A stretch of 64,000 nt of DNA from Sycon ciliatum (lineage: Eukaryota; Porifera; Calcarea; Leucosolenida; Sycettidae), in the NCBI RefSeq assembly GCF_964019385.1, contig NC_088654.1:27990131-28054130 (forward strand), written 5' to 3'. Of this stretch, positions 34,596-45,501 are shown one piece after another. Positions within the stretch are counted from its first letter, which is position 1. Each line of letters starts with the position of its first letter. The position numbers and the translations under genes are program-made. Under the pieces are notes generated by a model. The model saw only the letters and a program-made list of their open reading frames with translations. It was not told the DNA's origin and searched no databases.

Positions 34596-34690
34596 AGGAC
34601 ATCTGCCTATAATTTTAGCAATCTCTATCTCCTGTTCGGTCACCGACGCTCATGACGCTTGGAATTTGATGGGTTTGAAGCGGAGGGGTG
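34596..34690 (+). mobile_element. DIRS-like fragment
   Basis: CATGACGCTTGGAATTTGAT and its surroundings match the reverse complement of 21660-21760. Confidence 0.65.
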
Positions 34691-34744
34691 GGAAGGGGGG
34701 GGGACCAAGGGTTGGTCATGTAACGGGGGGAGTTGTCATGCGGC

Positions 34745-34852
34745 CAGGAATCGGTCAGACTGCCACGGCTGGTCAAGACCAGGAATCGGTCAGACTGCCA
34801 CGGCCGGTCAAGACCAGGAATCGGTCAGACTGCCACGGCCGGTCAAGACCAG
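34745..34852 (+). repeat. Three-copy 35-bp minisatellite
   Basis: Unit AGGAATCGGTCAGACTGCCA plus 15 bp, three nearly identical copies. Same period as satellite A but unrelated sequence. Confidence 0.9.
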
Positions 34853-34992
34853 GGAGTCTAGCGTAGAGGGAGGGGACACGAATGCCTGTAACGCTAAACG
34901 ATATGGGTGTTGCTCCTGGGTTCCCTATTCCAGCCGCCCTTGGGGCAGGGTCGATATATAACACGCTGTTGTATGGCATCGCTGGACTGGGT

Positions 34993-35325
34993 CATTGCTT
35001 TCAATGGGATGACCGGGGCCGGCGCCCTCATTGCTTTCAATGGGATGACCGGGGCCAGCGTCCTCATTGCTTTCAATGGGATGACCGGGGCCGGCGCCCT
35101 CATTGCTTTCAATGGAATGACCGGGGCCGGCGCCCTCATTGCTTTCAATGGGATGACCGGGGCCGGCGCCCTCATTGCTTTCAATGGGATGACCGGGGCC
35201 GGCGTCCTCATTGCTTTCAATGGGATGACCGGGGCCGGCGCCTCATTGCTTTCAATGGGATGACCGGGGCCGGCGCCTCATTGCTTTCAATGGGATGACC
35301 GGGGCCGGCGCCTCATTGCTTTTAG
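34993..35325 (+). repeat. Satellite A, small array of 9-10 units
   Basis: Same unit as 22303-28665. The first units are the 36-bp form (GGCGCCCTC), the last three the 35-bp form. The 36-bp form keeps a 12-codon frame open on both strands. Confidence 0.95.
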
Positions 35326-35420
35326 CGCTCACACGCACTGTAGTTCACACGCATACTCTGTTAAAATGGGACAGCAGTGCAGTGCTTGCGGCTGCAAGGC
35401 CAACGTCCCGTGGTGGCCGC
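35326..35420 (+). repeat. Junction plus a single satellite-B-like unit
   Basis: TTTTAGC...GCACTGTAGTTCA is followed by one diverged B unit (GCAGTGCTTGCGGCTGCAAG), reproducing the A-junction-B order at 28666. Confidence 0.8.
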
Positions 35421-35614
35421 TTGACTTCTCAACGGATTTCTATGTCGGATACGGTACAATCATGTACTTTGTTGTCATAGTATGTGGCTAGATGTTATGA
35501 CTGCCTGTTCATCATGATCCAGGGTGAGAAGTGGGAAAGCAGCTCACAATCAACTCAGTGTCTCCGTCAGAAATCTGAATCCGTCGGCTGCATGTGTACA
35601 CGTGTGTGGGTGCA

Positions 35615-35617
<3 letters not shown>

Positions 35618-35658
<41 letters not shown>

Positions 35659-35705
35659 TGTGTGTGTATGTGAACATGTGTGTGTGTCTGCACATGTGTG
35701 TGCTC
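35618..35705 (+). repeat. TG microsatellite beside exon c acceptor
   Basis: TG repeats ending about 15 bp before the splice acceptor at 35719. Confidence 0.9.
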
Positions 35706-35719
35706 ATACATCCGTACAG

Positions 35720-37114
35720 CTTGACAGCGTGAATACAAAGAAACACGAGCTGTATTTCAAGTACGGTGGTTGGCAAGAAGCGCGCGGTGGAAATGCTGGT
35801 GAGAATCATTACTACGTTGAGAACATAGCCGAGGAGTTGGACTCGCCGGGAGAGTGGTTTTTGGACACTGACACATCAACACTCTATTTCTACCCCAACG
35901 CCACACAATGTGCTGATCTGCAGCATGCTGAAGTGGTTGCTCCGCAGCACTCCAGTCTAGTGCAGTTACGTGGCAGCGGTTCCTCACGTCCCGTCAGGAA
36001 CATCCACTTTGCCGGTCTGACGTTCACTGAAACGCGTACCACGTTTCTGGATTACTACGAGCTGCCGTCGGGCGGTGATTGGTCGATACATCGCAACGCC
36101 GCGTTCTTCATTCAAGACGCCTCGGACTGTACAGTGACGAATTGTACGTTTGACGCGGTCGGCGGCAACGCTATCTTCCTGTCCGAGTATGTACGCAACT
36201 GCACCGTATCGCACAACGAGATCACACTGACAGGCGACAGTGCCGTCGTGGCGGTCGGGCGTGCGGGTATGATGGACGGCATGCAGCCCTCGTACCCGGC
36301 CCGCAATCTCATCAGCAACAATCACATCCACGATTTCGGTATGTACGGCAAGCAAGTCTCCTGCTACTTCCAGGCGCTAGCCTGCGGGAACATGTTCGTA
36401 GACAATGTCTGTTATAACGGTCCCCGCGCTGGTATCAACTTCAACGATGGCTTTGGCGGTGACACTCTCCTGCGCGGAAACCTGATCTTTAACATGGTGC
36501 GTGAGACCGATGACCATGGTATGTTTAACAGCTGGGATAGACAACCCTACATCACGCCAGCACAGTGTACCGATGGGCCGCCAAGTATCGTGCCAGCGCC
36601 AAATCACATCACGCAGAACTTCATCATCAATGGCTACGCAGGCCGCTGGTCTATTGACCACGATGACGGGTCGGCGTACTACAACAACAGTGGTAACTTT
36701 ATGGTGTTTGGCGGAGTGAAGGCATACCTAGGGCACAACAAGATGACCGGACCGGGCAATGTCATCGTCTATCCGGGAATACCCGCTCGTTCGGCTGGCA
36801 AACGTGCCTGTCAGTGTGATGATAACGGTGAGTTTGCCGATCAGTACTACATTGGCAACCAGTGCTTCACGCCCGATGGTGTCTTCTACACGCTGTACAA
36901 ATGTGACCCGCAAACCCTCGCACAGCACGTCTTCCAAACAAGGAACAACCGTCACTACTCACCCCAGGCAAACTTCCGTGTGCAGTGCGGCAAGAAGACG
37001 TTCCCGTTCGCCGAATGGCAGGCGGCCGGCCAGGACTTCAATAGCTCTGTGTCTGACCTACCGTCACCTGAGCAAATAGTCACCATTGGTATGAGTGTTT
37101 TGCAGCAAGTCTGA
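35720..37114 (+). CDS. Beta-helix protein gene, terminal exon c
   Basis: Begins after TACAG at 35719 and stops with TGA at 37112-37114; the phase joins exon b. It encodes 464 residues of a right-handed parallel beta-helix (pectin-lyase-like fold): repeated short strands with Asn/Cys ladders (DCTVTNCTFDAVGGNAIF, NCTVSHNEI, NLISNNHIHDFG, GNMFVDNVCYNG) and HDDGSAYYNNSGNFM. Potential N-glycosylation sites (NCT, NNS, NSS) and paired Cys suit a secreted protein. Such folds bind or cleave polysaccharides, but no catalytic set can be assigned here. Confidence 0.9.
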   Translation, partial: LDSVNTKKHELYFKYGGWQEARGGNAGENHYYVENIAEELDSPGEWFLDTDTSTLYFYPNATQCADLQHAEVVAPQHSSLVQLRGSGSSRPVRNIHFAGLTFTETRTTFLDYYELPSGGDWSIHRNAAFFIQDASDCTVTNCTFDAVGGNAIFLSEYVRNCTVSHNEITLTGDSAVVAVGRAGMMDGMQPSYPARNLISNNHIHDFGMYGKQVSCYFQALACGNMFVDNVCYNGPRAGINFNDGFGGDTLLRGNLIFNMVRETDDHGMFNSWDRQPYITPAQCTDGPPSIVPAPNHITQNFIINGYAGRWSIDHDDGSAYYNNSGNFMVFGGVKAYLGHNKMTGPGNVIVYPGIPARSAGKRACQCDDNGEFADQYYIGNQCFTPDGVFYTLYKCDPQTLAQHVFQTRNNRHYSPQANFRVQCGKKTFPFAEWQAAGQDFNSSVSDLPSPEQIVTIGMSVLQQV

Positions 37115-37246
37115 GATATTAAATTAATCATCTCAGTTTTGTGCCATTTTGTCGCACTTGCTGACTGTATAAGATCTGGTTACGTTGGTGGACAGTTGGT
37201 CATAACTCGTAACATGGTGTCATTCTTCTTTTCACAATAATTTAAT
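37115..37246. other. 3' flank of the beta-helix gene
   Basis: AT-rich; no clear polyadenylation signal was identified. Confidence 0.3.
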
Positions 37247-37581
37247 TGGCTCACCTTCCGAGTTAAATAATAATTGTAGAAAGGAAGAGGACATATGGAA
37301 ACGAGTTAAGAGTAATTCTCCATCACTGTAACCAGATACTATATACAGTCAGAAAGTGCAACAACTAGGCACAAAGCTGACAAAGTACTGAGACATTCGA
37401 CGTCCTGACACCTAGCTTCAACACATTCGACATTCGACAGCCTTCCAACTCGGAAGGTTCAAGGTTATGGAAAGACCAAAGAGGGGTAGGTAAGAGCAAC
37501 AAAAACGAGCACAAGCTACAGTCCTAACGGAACAAAGAATGTCGATTGTTACTGGACGATGACGACACCAGTAGGACCGTC
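37247..37581 (-). repeat. 417-bp family, inverted partial copy
   Basis: Matches the reverse complement of the units at 37739 and 38156, ending in an ATAATAAT tail at its left. Confidence 0.8.
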
Positions 37582-37738
37582 ACGAACCATACGGCGAAAC
37601 GTACGTCGTGTGAAACAACTCGTTTTGTAGTCAACTAGTCCATCACAATGTCATGCATGAGGAGTACCGTAGGAGTTTGGCTTTCGGCTTGTACAATTCG
37701 TTTTCGCAAAGCTTCCCCCTTCTTTACTTATCTTTGAT

Positions 37739-38155
37739 ATTTATGAGCCACCCGAGTTGGGTGGTGTGCTGCTTTGCTGCTTCGAATTGTAATTAGACCG
37801 CTTTTTCAAGTATCCTACTGGTCTCGCCATGGTCCAGTAACAATTGACATTCTTTGTTCCGTTAGGACTGTAGCTTGTGCTCGTTTTTGTTGCTCTTACC
37901 TACCCCTCTTTGGTCTTTCCATAACCTTGAACCTTCCGAGTTGGAAGGCTGTCGGTTAGCGGTACAGAGATGTGTTGAAGCTAGGTGTCAGGACGTCGAA
38001 TGTCTCAGTACTTTGTCAGCTTTGTGCCTAATTGTTGCACTTTCTGACTGTATATAGCATCTGGTTACAGTGATGGAGAGTTACTCTTAACTCGTATCCA
38101 TATGTCCTCTTCCTTTCTACATTTATTATTGGCTCATCATCCGAGTAACAATAAT
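37739..38155 (+). repeat. 417-bp family, direct copy 1
   Basis: Contains small hairpins CCACCCGAGTTGGGTGG and CCTTCCGAGTTGGAAGG and ends in ATAAT repeats. Head-to-tail with the next copy. Type unknown; no protein or pol III boxes recognised. Confidence 0.8.
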
Positions 38156-38571
38156 ATTTATGACCCACCCAAGTTGGGTGGTGTGCTGCTTTGCTGCTTC
38201 GAATTGTAGTTAGACCGCTTTTTCAAGTATCCTACTGGTCTCGTCATCGTCCAGTAACAATCGACATTCTTTGTTCCGTTAGGACTGTAGCTTGTGCTCG
38301 TTTTCGTTGCGCTTGCCTTCTCCTCTTGGGTCTTTTCATAACCTCGAACCTTCCAAGTTGGAAGGCTGTCGGTTAGCGCTACGGAGATGTGTTGAAGCTT
38401 GGTGTCAGGACATCGAATGTCTCAGTACTCTGTCAGTTTTGTGCTTAGTTATTGCACTTTCTGACTGTATAATAGTATCCAGTTACAGTGATGGAGAGTT
38501 ACTCTAAACTCGTATACATATGTCCCTTTCTTTTCTACATTTATTTATGGCTCAACATCCGAGCTTCAAAT
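38156..38571 (+). repeat. 417-bp family, direct copy 2
   Basis: Same unit as 37739-38155, about 90 percent alike by eye; ends in an (AAT)n run at 38570-38587. Confidence 0.8.
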
Positions 38572-38587
38572 AATAATAATAATAATA

Positions 38588-39154
38588 AACTACTCTAGAA
38601 TGGGAACGGAAGAATCACCTGACCAAACAAACGCGCCAGAATCAACTTGGAATCCCTTGACATAACAATTCCATGATGTCGTTGTGGAACCACGGCTCTC
38701 TTCTCTTTTACCCAACTCCAGTTTCCTTGAGAGAGGCAAGGTACTTCTGAGTGCATGATTTGAGGCAATTGAGCCTGTTGCTACATTGATTGGCTTGTGC
38801 CAACCATTTTCATTTTTGATTCCGGAAAAAAGAATGATCATTCCAGCATGTAAGTTGGAATGATCAGTGATTCCCATTCTGGAATGTGACCAACCTAGCG
38901 GAATTATTTGACCAAACAAACGGGCAAGAATAATTCCCAGTGATTCCTGTTGTGGAATGTGACCAACCAAACGCAACCTGATTACACCTAAAATGGCACT
39001 GGAGTCCACACTGTTTATGAAGGGTAGGCTGGTCACCAAATTCTACATTACACCTGAAACCTGACAGGTCCGTGATACAGAAATTTTACTACACCTAATT
39101 TTTAAAATTTAGGGGTGAAAATTGGCACTGAGATCCCGAGTTCGAGTTCTAGTA
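38588..39154. other. Repeat-like, unclassified
   Basis: GAATGTGACCAACC and GACCAAACAAACG occur repeatedly between 38620 and 38975, suggesting a degraded MITE. No gene. Confidence 0.35.
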
Positions 39155-39969
39155 CCGTAGAATCCCGCGGATAAGCCCATCCGCGTATTCGCCCATGCCC
39201 GCGCAAAAGCCCAGGGTTTGTTCGAACATCACAAAGCTTCATCGTACAAGCCCATGGGCCTAGGTCATACCGAGAGTCCATAAATCATGGACTCTTGGCC
39301 ATACCATGTACGTAGTCATTCACATTAGAGAGGTTCCGGGGTACGATTTTCCGTGCCAAAATCCGTATGGGCGCTACGGATTTTTTCCAGGCGTGCTCCA
39401 TACGATTTTTCGGCACGAGAATCCGTGTGGACTGGCTTTCATACGAACCATGCTTCGTATGGAGATTTTGCGTCATCGGGTGCAGAAAGATTTTTCGCGT
39501 ACAAATTTGGTACGAGAAACATCGATTTTTCGCGGGAAGTTTTGATCTCGGTACAAATTTTCAAAATAAAAAGGCATAGCGCGGGAATGTGACGTGTTTG
39601 CGATCGTAACCTAGGCAATGACGGCAAACACATAAGTAATAATAAGTTCCGTACCCCGGAACTTTTCACTGCTCGAAAACGACGTATAAAAAATCCGTAG
39701 AGCCTCCACGGATTTTGGCACGAAAAATCGTACTCCGGAACCTCCCTATTATAGTTTTTTTCGTACATTTCAGCACAATCATCGGTTGTTTTTGTTTCCA
39801 CAGTGGTTTTCAGCAATGTACTTCACACTTCCTTGATACTTTTCAATAGCACAACTTGGTGTCGGCGTGTAAGCCCATGCCCGGGTATAAGCCCATGTTC
39901 TCGTATAAGCCCACCGAAATGTCCTTGTGAAACAGATAAGCCCATGGGCTTATCCTCGGGATTCTACGG
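39155..39969. mobile_element. Pogo/Tigger-like MITE with TA duplication
   Basis: Ends CCGTAGAATCCCG are inverted, with TA on both sides (39153-39154, 39970-39971). AAGCCCAT occurs many times near both ends, as expected of subterminal binding sites. Another MITE (39328-39746) is nested inside. No transposase. Confidence 0.8.
39328..39746. mobile_element. Nested MITE, GAGAGGTT ends
   Basis: Inverted ends of about 38 bp (GAGGTTCCGGGGTACGATTT) with TA at each side. Related to the element at 9950-10384. Confidence 0.8.
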
Positions 39970-40352
39970 TACTTCGAAGTACTCTGATTTTCTCAGATCG
40001 AATATTCAGCATTGCGAGCGCCCAACTCAAATTCTCTGCCATTTCAACAAAATGTATCGCAGATCGCTCAACTTTTTTTACATGAGAGCTGAGAAACATG
40101 CCTTTGCGATGACGTGTACTATCTTTGGCTGTGTGGGCCGCGAGTCAGGGAAAAACCCCAAAACGAGTTCAAAATGCACGCGCCCGAGGTGACTCTGCTG
40201 AGCGAATTTAGTTCGAGTCTCATAACTCCGCTCTCCGACCTCAGATCGCCTTCGGGTTTTTTCGAGCCGATAGCTGAGACAATTCTAATGTCGATAGATC
40301 TTTCGATGGTCCGATTTGGTCAAGGGACGGCCGAGTTACGCCAGGTTGCGCT

Positions 40353-40932
40353 TTGAAAAGTATGCACTGTACACTGGTACGGATATATCCGTACTATGGG
40401 CCTCAAAGGGTTAACAAGAACACAACAAAAGTAAGCTACAGCTGCATGAAGAACGTAGCGTCGATTATCAAAGGGCACAATGCTGCAAAACTTCACTCGC
40501 GACCGCCAGTTGTGCCATGCAATTGTCGGGTCAAGGCGTCGTGCCCCCTCAACGGTGACTGCCAGTCTTCCGACGTCGTGTACGAGGCGCATGTAGCATC
40601 CAACGAAGTCAAGACCTACACACATGTGTACGTCGGCATGACTGCTACCACATTCAAGCAGCGCTACAACAAACACACTTCGGACTTCCGCCATGAAAAG
40701 TACGCCGCATCGACTAAGTTGTCCAAGCACATCTGGGATCTGAAAAAACGAGAACCGCGGATTCGACATCAGATGGGAGATCAAGGATAGAGCACCTTCG
40801 TACAGTAACATCAGCAAGAAGTGTGGCCTATGCTTAACCGAAAGGTTCCACATCCTGAAAGCTTCAAAAGCTACCTCCCTAAGCAAGAGAAGTGAGCTGG
40901 TATCTAAATGCCCTCACCACATTGAGGAATGA
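40353..40932 (+). pseudogene. Penelope-like element GIY-YIG endonuclease fragment
   Basis: From about residue 20 the frame resembles the C-terminus of Penelope-like/retroelement polyproteins: a Cys cluster (CNCRVKASCPLNGDC), then a GIY-YIG-type nuclease (VYVGMTATTFKQRYNKH, SDFRHEKY, LSKHIWDLK). Homology moves to another frame at about 40760 and ends at TGA 40930-40932 after RSELVSKCPH, so a one-base frameshift breaks it. The reverse transcriptase part is absent. The copy is dead. Confidence 0.75.
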
Positions 40933-41591
40933 GAACTCTCTCAGCTGACTCGGCAGGAATACGTCAATGATGGTAGTGAACAGAGTTGCCAGTGTTGTTC
41001 TGTTGCGTGGCAGGAAAGTATATTTAAGGACCTGGAAAAGAAAACCGAGAAGATGTGACGTGGATACAGTTTAGAAACTCGTATTGTTCACATTCCAGTC
41101 CACCCATACACCGAGCAGCACGCTTCACATTGCCAAGTTAAACGATACTACACAAAGTGGCTATCGTCCATGTTGACCTGTGCTAGCAGAAATTAAAATT
41201 GAAATTCATGTCCATGGTTAACTACGTGAAGAGTTTCAAGTTGCTCGTGGCTTTGCAAAACAAAACTATTGGATTTCAGGCAAGTCTGTTTTACTGAGGT
41301 TTTCTGATTTTATTTTGAGCTTCAACGCCATTGTTGTTATATACATTCAAACCATAGCCTACACCTGTCCACGCCCTGGCCCAGCACTGCACAAGAAGAA
41401 CAAAATAACAAGTTAATTAAAGCTTATGGCTGATTCATATGGTGGTAAATACACACCTAGCAATAGGGCGGTAAGAACATGCCTGCCCACAAACGCTTTC
41501 TAAGCTGCAAAGTTATCATCATCTTGTAGTTCTTTGGTCCTTTTTGCTTTTACCATAGAAAGAAAGAAATTACATAATTATGACAAGTACT
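40933..41591. other. No gene recognised
   Basis: Unique-looking AT-rich DNA; the 3' end of the MULE-like gene on the minus strand might be expected here, but I saw no matching exon. Confidence 0.35.
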
Positions 41592-41702
41592 CAATCTGCG
41601 GACAGAACTGTTTCGTCCTTTGTGGACTCGTCAGCGCAACACAGAGGAAATGAGGCCGAACCTGATAGCAATGGAAATAAAAATTTCCAATGAGGCCCGA
41701 AC
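41592..41702 (+). repeat. Dispersed repeat, copy 2
   Basis: Same sequence as 13352-13464. Confidence 0.85.
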
Positions 41703-42854
41703 AAAAAACGAGGAATTATGACAAGTATGTAGTATTTGCTTATGGTGTTTGTAGTAATTGTACTGAGTTCACAACTCACTCCATGTATTGCGTTAATTAA
41801 AGCTACTTAAAAAGTTAATACATTGTGCTGCAATATTTAACAACTGAATATTTTCATTCCCTTCTCATCATGGCCATTTGCTTGTGTTTTGCTAGTGTCA
41901 TGTGAAGTAAGCCCTCTCAGGCTACAGCTACTGCACACTAGTATCCTACATTTTCAATAAACCTGGAATATTGCCCATACCTCTGGTATTGCCAACCACT
42001 TTGTTTGCAGCCAGGATTGAACAGCCTTGTGGTCCTGCCACACCTGTGACTCCTGCAGCTTGAGCTCAAGCTGGCGATACCCACTGTCAACTGGGCCTTT
42101 CTGTGCTGGTGGCTCATAGGCCAAGTCTCGAAGCATGTCCAAGAGGCTGCTCGCTTCATCTTGCGACAAGCCATGTTTGCTGTCTTTCACCCACCTGCAA
42201 TTGATGCAACAAAAAGTACATCACACCTCATAATAGAGAAGCAACCACCACCCGTGAGACACACACACACGCGCGCACACGCGCTCAGATATGAGACGAG
42301 GTGCAGTGCAGGTACGGCATGGCAACATTGCAAAGAAGAGACGGATATGAATGGAGAGTGCATATGACAACAGGCTCGTCACGCTCCCCCCCCCTCCCCC
42401 TCATTTAGTGGAACGCTTCGGTAAAGACTTCAGTGGAGAAAGACACAGGTGAAAAAGGCTTTAATACTAAAGTGGGGCTATATATAATTATAAGAATCTA
42501 GCAAAATCCATATTGCATTCACCTACATTCACATACTGAAGTTACCCTACCTGAGCCAGCACTGTTCTCTATGCAAGTCACAGAGCATCACTCGAACACC
42601 GGGAGACACACGACGAATGGCTAACATTTCAGCCTCCGAATAGTCAGTCATGAAGAATTCAGGAGACCAATTCGGATTCTTTCCACGAATAATCTAGACC
42701 ACAACAAAATCATAGATTTTTTAACACACCCATCATTACCATTTAATTTAACCAGATAATCTTGACAACTTACACTGGGATGATGTGGCAACTAGCAAAT
42801 AGTGGTCACTGGTGAAACAATTATACCGAATACTGAGCCAGTAATAAAATTTAA

Positions 42855-42993
42855 TGTAAAAAAGAGAAGAAAACACATGAGAACGAGTTATGCAGCAACT
42901 ATCCACGAGTGTAACAAGACTGTATCATCTTGTTACAGTCCTGGATAGTTGCTGCATAACATAACTCTCGTGTGTTTTCTTCTCTCTTTACAT
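42855..42993. repeat. 139-bp imperfect palindrome in intron
   Basis: Arms of about 60 bp (GAGAAGAAAACACA..., AGCAACTATCCA) meet near 42920. Its layout resembles an end of the 417-bp family. Confidence 0.75.
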
Positions 42994-43406
42994 TCGAGTA
43001 CTCGCTTGGGTTTTTTCTAAAATAATCGTACTCGGAATAAATCAGAGTACTCGTTCATGGTACATGCATTGACCATTGCAATCTGCAGTTTCAGAGCAGC
43101 AGTCAGTAGATATTGATGTGCAGACTGTGTGGTGAACATTTGTACATGAGTAGAGAGAGCCCAAATGACCCACCAATCAATATACATGTTCAGTGCCTGA
43201 GAAAAATGACTGCCACATGGTTCAATCGGGGTCGTATAATTTGATTTTTTAAGGCCCTTGGTGTGGAATTTTTAGGAGATAAAGAACACTCAAATACTCG
43301 AAAAATCGATCGGAGAAAATCAGAGTACTCAAACTCGGGATCTCAACGCCAAATTTCACCCCCACTAATAAATCATTTTTTTAAAGTTCTGAACTAACTA
43401 ACTTAC

Positions 43407-43672
43407 CTCCAGAGCCTCCGCAATGTCACCTTCGCACTCACTCTGAATGACAAACTCAGCAACTACCATATACTTGGTTGCCGTTGGCACGACCAGAAAG
43501 ATCAAAGCTACATTGTACTTTGTCGTTCTGTATGTTGCATCAATTAACACAAGCTGGCCGTACTTAGAGAGCAGCCGCTTTTGCCATTGTTCCTGGTGGA
43601 TAAATAGGAGGCGTGTGCTGAGTTGGTTGTCCAGAGTGGGTAGGGCTTCATCGTAGTCCCCACCTCCACTCC
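43407..43672 (-). CDS. MULE-like gene, exon 7 (transposase core start)
   Basis: Encodes LDNQLSTRLLFIHQEQWQ and LVLIDATYRTTKYNVALIFL, holding the first catalytic Asp of the RNase H-like fold. Acceptor CTGTAG, donor GTAAGT. Confidence 0.8.
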
Positions 43673-43877
43673 CTACAGGAAACAATAGCAAACATAGGAA
43701 GAAAGCTCACGACCCAGGCAGATGGTAGGTGTACCGCCACTCTAAAGGATCATTACGTTGTAGTAGAATTGCACAGATGCAGCTTTGAATATACATGTAC
43801 CTGTAATCCATGTACTCCAATGAAGGCATAGGTCGTGAATATTGGATGCCATGGCAAAATGTACATAACGCAATTAC

Positions 43878-44004
43878 CTAGGAAGACATTCGGCATCTGC
43901 TGCCGTTCTTCTTCTTCTCGAAGTCCGTCGGATCCTTCTTTTGCTTCAACCTATGGACGAAATGTGATATCCGGGTGTCTCGCATGTTCTCTCCAACTTT
44001 CCAC
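43878..44004 (-). pseudogene. MULE-like gene, exon 6, with TAG
   Basis: Reads VESWREHARHPDITFRP, then TAG at 43951-43953, then VEAKEGSDGLREEEERQQ in the same frame. Family members usually continue after FRP with an aromatic residue, so this looks like a nonsense change. Confidence 0.65.
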
Positions 44005-44348
44005 CTAAGGACAGATAAATCACATTACCAATATAGAGTATTTTTATGATGGTTTAATAGATCGCGGTCTTTAATACTGGATACCTGTAGAAGAAGGGCT
44101 ACGAGGGAGAAAAGCCACAAGGTCAATTGTTACAAAGAAAGTAAAAGGGATAACTTACTTTCAGAAAAATAATATGAAAGTATGGTTCATGTCCATGGTG
44201 ATGCATACATGAATCACATTTGATGCAACAGTGGGTTCAAATCCTGCTTGGAACAGGACGGATTACTTCGTTGATATGGGCCAGTTATAAAATCCCTTCC
44301 GGAGACATAGAATGCAGCCACCACATTATAGTTGCATCTTCATAGTAC

Positions 44349-44655
44349 CTTCATTCCAAGCTCTAATTGATCCACAACTGACATTTGAAGAGAGCGCAAA
44401 GAAGAAAACACGTGCCAGCGTACATCCTTGGCGTGAGGATGGTATGCACGGGACAAGCCTGCTGTGCTCTCCATTTTCAAGACGTTGGATATGTCACGCG
44501 GGCTTCGTAAACCAGCTACCACGCACTCTTTAATGCGAGCTATAACAGAAGGGTGTACCCTTTGGCTTAGTTGTGAGGCTGCCTTGCCAAGCATGGTGGT
44601 GACATCGTGACCAGGGTGACACTGACCAGCACTCAAAGGATACTGGAGAAGGAAT
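44349..44655 (-). CDS. MULE-like gene, exon 5
   Basis: Encodes FLLQYPLSAGQCHPGHD and a helical region (SVIARIKECVVAGLRSPRDI) that precedes the transposase core in the family. Confidence 0.7.
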
Positions 44656-45356
44656 CTATGAGGAGAGAGCAGAAAAAGCACACATCATTATTATGTGAGG
44701 TATTCAAAGACAGTGTCCAGACTCCCAGAACGTGGTTCTGAAAGTTTCATCATCAGTGCAAATAATGTATTCATTGCAGCTACTAGCAACGTTAGTAAAG
44801 CAGTAAAAACAGACAGGATCTACAGTTGACTTCGCTACTAACGACTGCGGATATAACAACAAGTTGTGAATAATGACAGAATTTCCATAACAATCAGCTC
44901 ATCGGTCAATTTCCATAACTGTAATACATAAATATAATGAGACTTCGGATATAAGGACTCTTCACGAATAAGGACACTTTTCTGATGCCCCGCCAAGTGT
45001 CGCTATACGCAAAGTAGGCTGTACATGTACAGTGTGTATGGGTTATAGCGTGGTCATGTAAAAGAATAATTCTACTGCCTACTACAGTACGAGAATGAAC
45101 TCTCACATGTTTTCATAATCATAACATGGATTTCATGTGCACATTTATTCTTACAAGCAATTTTACCGTACAGTAGAATATATCGGTCCTAAGAATGGAC
45201 TTTGTGTAGCGAAACATGCCAGATCAGTACAAAGTATATCGCCTGTAGTAATAACATCCGTCCAAAGCAGTTCTGATCTGACTCGCGTTGGGTCGTAGTG
45301 CTGCAGGTTCAACTATTGTGGTCATGTAACTCATGTTGCATAGCCACATGGTAATA

Positions 45357-45501
45357 GGCGATTCAGGCTACGGCCAAATGTGACCACGTTTCTACGACTC
45401 AGATGTATTTGATCAGAGATTGTGCATAAAATTTTGAAACATGACTGCATCACCATGGAAATTAAAGTTCAGACGTGATTTTGGTCGTAGTCTGAATCGC
45501 C
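45357..45501. mobile_element. Small MITE with GGCGATTCAG ends
   Basis: Ends GGCGATTCAGRCTACGRCC are inverted with TA on both sides; 145 bp. Within an intron of the MULE-like gene. A related single end is at about 57042. Confidence 0.7.

Noticed and set aside
34882..35298. Repeat protein over the small satellite A array
   Set aside because: Open only because of 36-bp units, and it fails where 35-bp units begin.
44225..44250. tRNA or tRNA-derived SINE (GGGTTCAAATCC box)
   Set aside because: A possible T-arm is present, but no A box or acceptor pairing was found at the right distance.
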